Shown piece after piece: positions 1 to 5,282 of a stretch of DNA of 5,282 bases. The stretch is taken from the NCBI GenBank assembly GCA_900552445.1, contig URZS01000097.1, forward strand, positions 1 through 5,282, written 5' to 3'. The DNA is from an uncultured Veillonella sp. GTDB lineage: Bacteria > Bacillota > Negativicutes > Veillonellales > Veillonellaceae. The notes beneath the pieces were generated by a model. The model was not told the DNA's origin and made no database searches. It saw nothing but the letters and a program-made list of their open reading frames with translations. How positions within the stretch are numbered: the stretch's first letter is position 1; the number at the start of each line of letters is the position of its first letter. The translations under genes were made by a program, and so were the position numbers.

Positions 1-1039
1 ATTGACCAACACCTATAATTGTCCATACAGACATAGGCATAATTTGATACAAAATATTTGTATAAATCGGTGTATACGCATTGATGTAAGACAACACCAA
101 GTATACAGTAGTCAACAATAAGAAATACGGTTGACTTACTTGGAAAATACCATCCAAAATCATAATATTCCCTGTTTTAATGCCTGTAGCAAACAATTTA
201 GGAATATATCGACCAGCACAGTCAAATTGGCCTTGAGCCCAACGCAAACGCTGTTTACAGGAGGCCTTCATTGTCGTTACCTTTTCATCGTATACGATGG
301 CATCATGGGCCCAACACGTACGGATACCATGAGTTAATAACTTCATAGAGAATTCCATATCCTCAGTCAAGCTATTACAATCCCAACCGTACTCGCGAAT
401 GATGGATGTACGGATACACATACCTGTACCACCCAAAGCTGTAGACAAACCAATGCGATATTTTGCTAAGTGCCACATATGGTTTACCATCCAGAACGCA
501 ATGGAGAACGTCCCTGCTACCCAAGAATCCGTTGGGTTTTTAGAGTTGAGGTAACCTTGAATTACTGACTCGCCTTTTTCAAGGTGATCATTCATTTCTA
601 ACATAAATTGAGGATGTACTAAATTATCGGCATCAAAGATAAGAAAGGCATCGTATTTCCTTTCCATTTTCTCTACTCGATCAAACATCCACCCCATGGC
701 ATAACCTTTACCTACTTCTTGTTTGTTTTCGCGCACATGCACATTAGCACCAGCAGCACTTGCTACTTCTGCCGTCTTATCTGTGCAGTTATCTGCTACT
801 ACAAAGATATCGTACAGCTCATTAGGATAATCTAAGCTACGTAAGTTTTTTACTAACTCACCAACTACAGCTTCCTCATTATGAGCACATACAACGATGG
901 CAAAGGAGTTTTTAGGGGTATAGTTCTTATGTACTCGCGACCGCCACATACCAACAACAGCGAGTATAAAATAATAAACCGTATAGATTACGATTATTAC
1001 CTGCATAGGGATCAGTACTAGATCCAGTAGGTAATTCAT
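1..1039 (-). CDS. Membrane-bound family 2 glycosyltransferase (processive type), C-terminus cut by window edge
   Basis: An open frame runs from an ATG at 1039 off the left edge, giving 346 residues without a stop. A strong GGAGG site (1048-1052) lies 8 bases before the ATG. The first 31 or so residues form a membrane segment, and the catalytic GT-A domain covers about residues 45-290. Visible motifs are CAHNEE (51-56), ADNCTD (82-87), the metal-binding DAD (136-138), GGTG (203-206), the TED catalytic motif (225-227) and QRLRW (263-267). This D, DxD, TED, QxxRW set is the signature of the cellulose/hyaluronan/poly-GlcNAc synthase branch of GT2. Hydrophobic helices follow from about 292, so the protein would add sugars from a nucleotide donor at the cytoplasmic face of the membrane and may export the product. 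The sugar cannot be read from the sequence. It is the last visible gene of the run behind guaB, 19 bases after pssA. The family is confident; the product is unknown. Confidence 0.9.
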   Translation of the reverse strand, partial: MNYLLDLVLIPMQVIIVIYTVYYFILAVVGMWRSRVHKNYTPKNSFAIVVCAHNEEAVVGELVKNLRSLDYPNELYDIFVVADNCTDKTAEVASAAGANVHVRENKQEVGKGYAMGWMFDRVEKMERKYDAFLIFDADNLVHPQFMLEMNDHLEKGESVIQGYLNSKNPTDSWVAGTFSIAFWMVNHMWHLAKYRIGLSTALGGTGMCIRTSIIREYGWDCNSLTEDMEFSMKLLTHGIRTCWAHDAIVYDEKVTTMKASCKQRLRWAQGQFDCAGRYIPKLFATGIKTGNIMILDGIFQVSQPYFLLLTTVYLVLSYINAYTPIYTNILYQIMPMSVWTIIGVGQ

Positions 1040-1047
1040 ACTATTTT

Positions 1048-1052
1048 CCTCC
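1048..1052 (-). promoter_or_regulatory. Ribosome binding site of the GT2 gene
   Basis: The minus strand reads GGAGG here, 8 bases before the ATG at 1039. It sits in the 19-base gap after the pssA stop, which fixes this start and indicates strong independent initiation inside the operon. Confidence 0.8.
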
Positions 1053-1058
1053 ACACAC

Positions 1059-1730
1059 CTATTTACGTACTATATTTAAAGCCCCGTTGATGAGCCCAAA
1101 CATTACATAGCCTGCAAAAATCATAACAGCCCAAGTATGCCAATCATACACGAGACATGCTATCACGAAAATTGCTGTAAGCACATAAGAAAGCTTATTA
1201 ATATAAATTTCGCTCTTACCTTTAAAGTCAGGATATTTTACTTCACTAACCATAAGGATGCCTACACCAATCATGCAAACTACCAACACAAATTGAGGCA
1301 CCGATACGCCACACAATACGTACGTTGCCGCCAAACAGCCTGCCGCTGGAATTGGTAGTCCTTCAAAGTAACCATGTACTTCATCGGTTTTAATGTTAAA
1401 ACGAGCAAGGCGGAATGCACCAAGGACAGCAAAAACTAATAGTGGTACATAAGCTACCCAGCCTAAACCGTAAAGTTCTTTCATATAGAGCATGTAAGCC
1501 GGCGCTACACCAAAGCCCACTACATCAGACAAAGAGTCTAGTTCACGCCCCATAGGACCTGCCACACCTAATGCTCTTGCTACACGACCATCCAATCCGT
1601 CCGCTACGAGAGATAATAATACGCAAATAGCAGCATAGAAAGTATTGCCTGTAGCAGATAAGGTGATACCTAGCACACCAAAGGCTAAATTAGCACTAGT
1701 AAATAAATTTGGAATTATAGATTTATTCAT
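1059..1730 (-). CDS. pssA: CDP-diacylglycerol--serine O-phosphatidyltransferase (phosphatidylserine synthase)
   Basis: This 223-residue integral membrane enzyme transfers phosphatidate from CDP-diacylglycerol to L-serine, giving phosphatidylserine and CMP. It carries the complete CDP-alcohol phosphatidyltransferase motif DG-x2-AR-x8-G-x3-D-x3-D at residues 47-69 (D47, G48, A51, R52, G61, D65, D69), with the usual extra Asp at D44. The rest is a series of hydrophobic helices, as in the Bacillus-type (type II) PssA; the Arg/Lys-ended C-terminus is cytoplasmic-looking. A longer frame opens at a GTG at 1760, but the ATG at 1730 is preferred: a GGGAGG site lies 7 bases upstream, and the protein then starts MNKSIIPNLFT, typical of the family. 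This start overlaps the psd stop by 8 bases (ATGAATAA), which suggests translational coupling. Its neighbour psd uses its product directly, which supports the serine rather than glycerol or inositol assignment. Confidence 0.93.
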   Translation of the reverse strand: MNKSIIPNLFTSANLAFGVLGITLSATGNTFYAAICVLLSLVADGLDGRVARALGVAGPMGRELDSLSDVVGFGVAPAYMLYMKELYGLGWVAYVPLLVFAVLGAFRLARFNIKTDEVHGYFEGLPIPAAGCLAATYVLCGVSVPQFVLVVCMIGVGILMVSEVKYPDFKGKSEIYINKLSYVLTAIFVIACLVYDWHTWAVMIFAGYVMFGLINGALNIVRK

Positions 1731-2364
1731 GACGTAACCTCCCGATAACAGTGTCACCACCAGTAATATGTTGACCTTTTTCCACGAATAACTCTACATT
1801 CTTATCCATATAGAGCTCAGTACAGGAACCGAACTTAATCATTCCGTACAATTGACCGCGTTCAAGCTCGCTATCTAGGTCTGTCCAAGATACGATACGT
1901 CTTGCCAAAAGGCCTGCGATTTGTGTTACTAAAACGGAGGTACGATCATTCTCAATGCAAATAGTATGACGTTCATTTTCAAAGCCTACATCATCTTTGA
2001 AGGCAGGCAAGAAACTGCCCATCGTATAGTGACGGTACGTAATTTTACCATCTATAGGCGCACGATTAGCATGTACGTCAAAAACAGATAGGAAGATAGT
2101 CACCTTTTTACATTCTTTATGTAAGTAAATATCTTCATATACATCAGAAATATCCATGATTTTCCCATCTGCAGGGGACAAAATCAATTCTGGATCTTGA
2201 GGGATTACACGTTTAGGATTTCTAAAGAAATTGACGAAAAATAATGCCAAAATAAATGAAATAATCGCAATTACATAATGTCCTAAAAATCCTAATACCA
2301 CTGTGATAACGAGCATAGCCCCTATCAGTGGAAACCCTTCCTTAATAATTGGTCCTGTAGGCAC
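1723..2364 (-). CDS. psd: Phosphatidylserine decarboxylase proenzyme, short (PSD-A) form
   Basis: This 213-residue proenzyme decarboxylates phosphatidylserine to phosphatidylethanolamine, using a pyruvoyl group made by self-cleavage. Residues 11-47 are strongly hydrophobic and form one or two N-terminal membrane segments. The catalytic part has SPADG (63-67, with D66) and DVHANRAP (96-103, with H98), the likely Asp and His of the self-cleavage triad. The FGS motif lies at 178-180; cleavage would fall between G179 and S180, giving a large beta chain and an alpha chain of about 34 residues whose Ser180 becomes the pyruvoyl group. Length and the FGS (not LGST) site place it in the short, archaeal-like class common in Firmicutes and Bacteroidota. 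The start is a GTG: a stop codon lies two codons upstream in frame, and the next Met is residue 17, within the hydrophobic segment. The residue after the site serine is Cys181, where many short-form enzymes have Arg. It lies 13 bases after the GT26 gene and overlaps pssA. Confidence 0.94.
   Translation of the reverse strand: MPTGPIIKEGFPLIGAMLVITVVLGFLGHYVIAIISFILALFFVNFFRNPKRVIPQDPELILSPADGKIMDISDVYEDIYLHKECKKVTIFLSVFDVHANRAPIDGKITYRHYTMGSFLPAFKDDVGFENERHTICIENDRTSVLVTQIAGLLARRIVSWTDLDSELERGQLYGMIKFGSCTELYMDKNVELFVEKGQHITGGDTVIGRLRHE
1738..1743 (-). promoter_or_regulatory. Ribosome binding site deciding the pssA start
   Basis: The minus strand reads GGGAGG, 7 bases before the ATG at 1730, and lies inside the last codons of psd. 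It favours the ATG over the upstream in-frame GTG at 1760, which would overlap psd by 38 bases. Ribosomes finishing psd would terminate next to this site. Confidence 0.75.
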
Positions 2365-2373
2365 GATTCAACA

Positions 2374-2379
2374 CTCCCT
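2374..2379 (-). promoter_or_regulatory. Ribosome binding site of psd, overlapping the upstream stop codon
   Basis: The minus strand reads AGGGAG, 9 bases before the GTG start at 2364. Its first two bases are the last two of the TAG stop (2380-2378) of the upstream glycosyltransferase. This supports the GTG start and suggests that translation of the two genes is coupled. Confidence 0.7.
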
Positions 2380-3100
2380 ATTTATTTCTAATAACGGTCC
2401 ACATAAACTTTGGAATAGCCAACATGCGGCCAATCCGTTGAGGTTCTAAATATAATCGATACAACCATTCAAGTCGATTCCGTTGCATCCATTCTGGAGC
2501 CCGAGGAATATTACCTGCCAAGACATCAAAGGAACCACCAATACCGATAGCTACTACGCCATCAAGGTGACTCAACTTTTCTGCGATCCATTGCTCTTGC
2601 TTTGGTACACCTAAGGCAACAAATACTAATTTCGCCTTAGATTCACCAATAGTATTAATGATTTCTTGTTCCTCTGCGCTATCGAAGAATCCATCATGAA
2701 TTCCTGCTATATTTAACTCACCCACTTGAGCCGCTAAATTATCAACTGCACGCTGAGCAACACCAGGTGCCGCCCCTAAGCAGTATACAGGAATTTGATG
2801 GATAGCCGCAACTTTGAACAACTCCTTAGTTACGTCTACACCTGTTACACGTTCCGGCACATGTTCACCTTGACGTTCTGCAGCCCACAAAATGCCAGCC
2901 CCGTCAGGCACGACGAGACTAGCATCATTCAATATGGTGTGCAATGTAGGATTTTCATTAGCCAACATAACCATTTCTGCATTAGCCGTGGCTACTAAGT
3001 GTAGCCCCGGCTGTTCAGTCATTTGTAAAATTCGTTGGACTGCCTCATCCATTGTTACACAATCGATAGGCACAGATAAAACAGAAATACGTTTATTCAA
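2378..3100 (-). CDS. WecB/TagA/CpsF family (GT26) glycosyltransferase
   Basis: This 240-residue protein matches the TagA/WecG/CpsF family, whose known members add N-acetylmannosamine(uronate) or another sugar to a polyprenyl-linked acceptor at the inner membrane face, during wall teichoic acid, enterobacterial common antigen or capsule synthesis. Family signatures run in order: VLSVPID (7-13), TANAEMV (38-44), VPDGAGI (64-70, with D66 the likely catalytic base by comparison with studied TagA), LGVPKQEQW (163-171), GGSFD (188-192), and the C-terminal IPRAPEWMQ and LEWLYRL blocks with EPQR (219-222). That conserved tail is the membrane-contact appendage of TagA. The start is a TTG at 3100 with GGAG 7 bases upstream; it keeps the expected VPID N-terminus, whereas the next Met (17) would remove it. 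It lies 15 bases after guaB and 13 before psd. The donor and acceptor cannot be told from the sequence, so neither wecG nor tagA is asserted as the symbol. Confidence 0.92.
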   Translation of the reverse strand: MNKRISVLSVPIDCVTMDEAVQRILQMTEQPGLHLVATANAEMVMLANENPTLHTILNDASLVVPDGAGILWAAERQGEHVPERVTGVDVTKELFKVAAIHQIPVYCLGAAPGVAQRAVDNLAAQVGELNIAGIHDGFFDSAEEQEIINTIGESKAKLVFVALGVPKQEQWIAEKLSHLDGVVAIGIGGSFDVLAGNIPRAPEWMQRNRLEWLYRLYLEPQRIGRMLAIPKFMWTVIRNK

Positions 3101-3107
3101 TGTAATA

Positions 3108-3111
3108 CTCC
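3108..3111 (-). promoter_or_regulatory. Ribosome binding site supporting the TTG start of the GT26 gene
   Basis: The minus strand reads GGAG, 7 bases before the TTG at 3100. It fills the short gap after the guaB TGA stop (3118-3116). An in-frame stop at 3115-3113 rules out a longer version of the gene. Confidence 0.65.
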
Positions 3112-3115
3112 ATTA

Positions 3116-4573
<1,458 letters not shown>

Positions 4574-4584
4574 TTATTTCCTTT

Positions 4585-4601
4585 CCGTATAATAAAACAA
4601 A
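4585..4601. repeat. Left arm of a 17-base inverted repeat bracketing the tautomerase gene
   Basis: The plus strand reads CCGTATAATAAAACAAA. The minus strand at 4884-4868 reads CCGTATAATAGAACAAA, so 16 of 17 bases match and the only difference is A/G at position 11. The arms enclose 4602-4867, and the whole unit is 300 bases. This arm lies between the guaB ribosome site and the terminator stem, and includes the U-tract end of the terminator. No target-site duplication is visible outside the arms. Confidence 0.7.
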
Positions 4602-4645
4602 ACTACGACCCGCCTAGTCCCTATGGACTAGGCGGTCAGTCGTAG
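4594..4645 (-). terminator. Rho-independent terminator after the tautomerase gene
   Basis: On the minus strand, one base after the TAA stop, an outer stem of 7 pairs (4639-4645 with 4603-4609) and an inner GC-rich stem of 11 pairs (4625-4635 with 4610-4620) form, separated by a 3-base bulge (4636-4638) and closed by a 4-base loop (4621-4624). The transcript then runs into TTTTGTTTT (4602-4594). The T-tract exists only on the minus-strand side, so it ends transcription coming from the tautomerase gene (and from recG, if read through). It fills most of the space before guaB. Confidence 0.9.
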
Positions 4646-4646
4646 C

Positions 4647-4832
4647 TTAGCGTTCAGACCGCAAAATGCCGCCTTCCATATAATCATCTTTTTTCATATC
4701 TACGAAGATAACTTTTACTGCATCAGCAGGAACATTTACGATATCAACCGCAGCTTTAGTGATAGCTTCACCTAATTGTTTCTTTTGTTCTTTTGTGCGC
4801 CCTTCAACGAGCTCTACGTGGATAATTGGCAT
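4647..4832 (-). CDS. 4-oxalocrotonate tautomerase family protein (small, Pro1-dependent)
   Basis: This 61-residue protein is the usual size of a 4-OT subunit, which assembles as a hexamer and catalyses keto-enol proton transfer. After Met removal, Pro1 would be the general base (MPIIHVELVEGRT). The conserved Arg11 is present (residue 12 counting Met), followed by the KEQK helix typical of 4-OT and Bacillus YwhB. The C-terminal half matches the beta strand and turn (KVIFVDMKKDDYMEGG). At the position of 4-OT Arg39 there is Lys, and at Phe50 there is Tyr, so activity on 4-oxalocrotonate itself is uncertain and the physiological substrate is unknown. A frame reaching 4904 exists, but the ATG at 4832 is chosen: GGAGG (4838-4842) lies 5 bases upstream, the reactive proline must follow the initiator Met, and the extension would cover the promoter. 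It sits alone between its own promoter and a terminator, inside the 17-base inverted repeats. Confidence 0.92.
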   Translation of the reverse strand: MPIIHVELVEGRTKEQKKQLGEAITKAAVDIVNVPADAVKVIFVDMKKDDYMEGGILRSER

Positions 4833-4867
4833 ATTGACCTCCATAGATGAAAAAATGAAATAAATTG

Positions 4868-4884
4868 TTTGTTCTATTATACGG
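4868..4884. repeat. Right arm of the 17-base inverted repeat, containing the tautomerase -10 box
   Basis: Read on the minus strand this is CCGTATAATAGAACAAA, the partner of 4585-4601. It contains the TATAAT of the tautomerase promoter and the predicted transcription start region. The flanking bases differ from those of the left arm on both sides, so the identity is confined to the 17-base block. Confidence 0.7.
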
Positions 4885-4904
4885 TATGAGGAACATATAC
4901 ACAA
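4876..4904 (-). promoter_or_regulatory. Sigma70-type promoter of the tautomerase gene
   Basis: The minus strand carries a perfect -10 box TATAAT (4881-4876) and a partial -35 box TTGTGT (4904-4899) with a 17-base spacer. Transcription would start near 4869, giving an untranslated leader of about 37 bases ending in GGAGG. The -35 matches the consensus only in its first three bases, so strength is uncertain. The rest of the spacer between recG and the tautomerase gene (4905-4964) is AT-rich, with only a weak 4-pair hairpin (4916-4926) and no convincing recG terminator. Confidence 0.65.
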
Positions 4905-4964
4905 GGGAAAAAGCCAGATAAAATCTAATATTATCGATACTTATGTACTTATAATTCCTACCTC

Positions 4965-5282
4965 TTAATTATACAATATTCTTAGGAATTTTTCACCAAA
5001 TCTTTTTTCTAATTCTTCTTTCATTACAGATTCTAATGTTTCCATACCAAATTGACTAGCAAAGTCTAGTACATCCTTGCGCGCCTCCACTAGAATTTCG
5101 ATATCTTTAATGATATTAGCAACCCGTAAATCAGGTAAGCCCGATTGAGCTAATCCAAATAATTGACCTGATCCGCGAAGCAATAAATCTTGCTCCGCTA
5201 GTTCAAAACCATCTTGAGTTTGTTCCATCAGCTTCAAACGCTCTTGGCTTACATCATTTCTTGAATCACTTACAAGGATACA
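4965..5282 (-). CDS. recG: ATP-dependent DNA helicase RecG, C-terminal fragment (5' part beyond the window)
   Basis: The last 105 codons of a frame that enters from the right edge and ends at TAA (4967-4965). RecG is a superfamily 2 helicase of about 680-700 residues that remodels stalled replication forks and Holliday junctions. The visible part begins CILVSD and contains ERLKLMEQT (14-22 of the fragment), DGFELAEQDLLLRG (24-37) and QSG (46-48). These are the diagnostic RecG blocks after helicase motif VI, within the TRG (translocation) region. Arg15 and Gln46 of the fragment keep the 31-residue spacing of E. coli Arg609 and Gln640, the TRG residues (recalled from the family, not aligned by program). 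Some positions differ from E. coli: RGSG for RGPG, and LAQSG for TRQTG. A TTG at 5237 is an internal Leu codon, not a start. The stop is followed by about 130 bases before the next gene. Confidence 0.95.
   Translation of the reverse strand, partial: CILVSDSRNDVSQERLKLMEQTQDGFELAEQDLLLRGSGQLFGLAQSGLPDLRVANIIKDIEILVEARKDVLDFASQFGMETLESVMKEELEKRFGEKFLRILYN

Noticed and set aside
131..337. Plus-strand open frame of 68 codons
   Set aside because: It lies wholly inside the GT2 gene on the other strand, whose catalytic motifs run through this region. It has no family motif and no convincing ribosome site.
1731..1760. N-terminal extension of pssA from the GTG at 1760
   Set aside because: It would overlap psd by 38 bases and contain the GGGAGG site. 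The ATG at 1730 has ideal spacing and gives a normal PssA start.
3093..3113. Six-codon ATG frame (MEYYIE) overlapping the start of the GT26 gene
   Set aside because: It has no ribosome site of its own at useful spacing, and its second codon is the GGAG of the downstream gene. It is probably chance.
4588..4593. TATAAT on the plus strand as a promoter reading toward the tautomerase gene
   Set aside because: The hexamer 17 bases upstream (TCTCAT) is not -35-like. The box is explained by the inverted repeat copy.
4833..4904. 24-residue N-terminal extension of the tautomerase
   Set aside because: It would cover the -10 box, the leader and the ribosome site, and would bury the proline that must be N-terminal for catalysis.
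4916..4926. Small hairpin after recG as a terminator
   Set aside because: It has only four AT-rich pairs with a 3-base loop and a short, interrupted T run. It is too weak to call.

Overview
This window comes from a low-to-moderate GC bacterium. All seven genes are on the minus strand, so read the window from right to left. Gene content (a short tautomerase, PssA/short-form Psd phosphatidylethanolamine synthesis, a TagA/WecG-type transferase), strong AGGAGG-like ribosome sites and mixed ATG/GTG/TTG starts suggest a Negativicutes-type Firmicute, possibly Veillonella or a relative. That placement is an inference from content and style; no marker gene in the window settles it.

Layout in the direction of transcription: (1) 5282-4965, the C-terminal end of recG, cut by the window edge. 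(2) 4964-4833, a short spacer with a sigma70-type promoter. (3) 4832-4647, a 61-residue 4-oxalocrotonate tautomerase family protein, followed directly by a strong Rho-independent terminator (4645-4594). (4) 4570-3116, guaB (IMP dehydrogenase). (5) 3100-2378, a TagA/WecG/CpsF (GT26) glycosyltransferase. (6) 2364-1723, psd. (7) 1730-1059, pssA. (8) 1039 to the left edge, a membrane-embedded processive-type family 2 glycosyltransferase, incomplete.

From guaB to the left edge the genes are packed with gaps of 13-19 bases or an 8-base overlap, with no terminator between them, so they are probably one operon. Its theme is envelope building: PssA makes phosphatidylserine, Psd converts it to phosphatidylethanolamine, and two glycosyltransferases make or extend a surface glycan or glycolipid. 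GuaB, the guanine-nucleotide branch enzyme, is the odd member at the front. No stretch above 300 bases lacks a gene.

Most of the window is ordinary housekeeping sequence. The least expected structure is around the tautomerase gene. A 17-base inverted repeat (16/17 identical) brackets the gene and its terminator as a 300-base unit. One arm contains the -10 box of the tautomerase promoter, and the other lies just before the guaB ribosome site. The terminator fills most of the space before guaB, and no convincing separate guaB promoter is visible.
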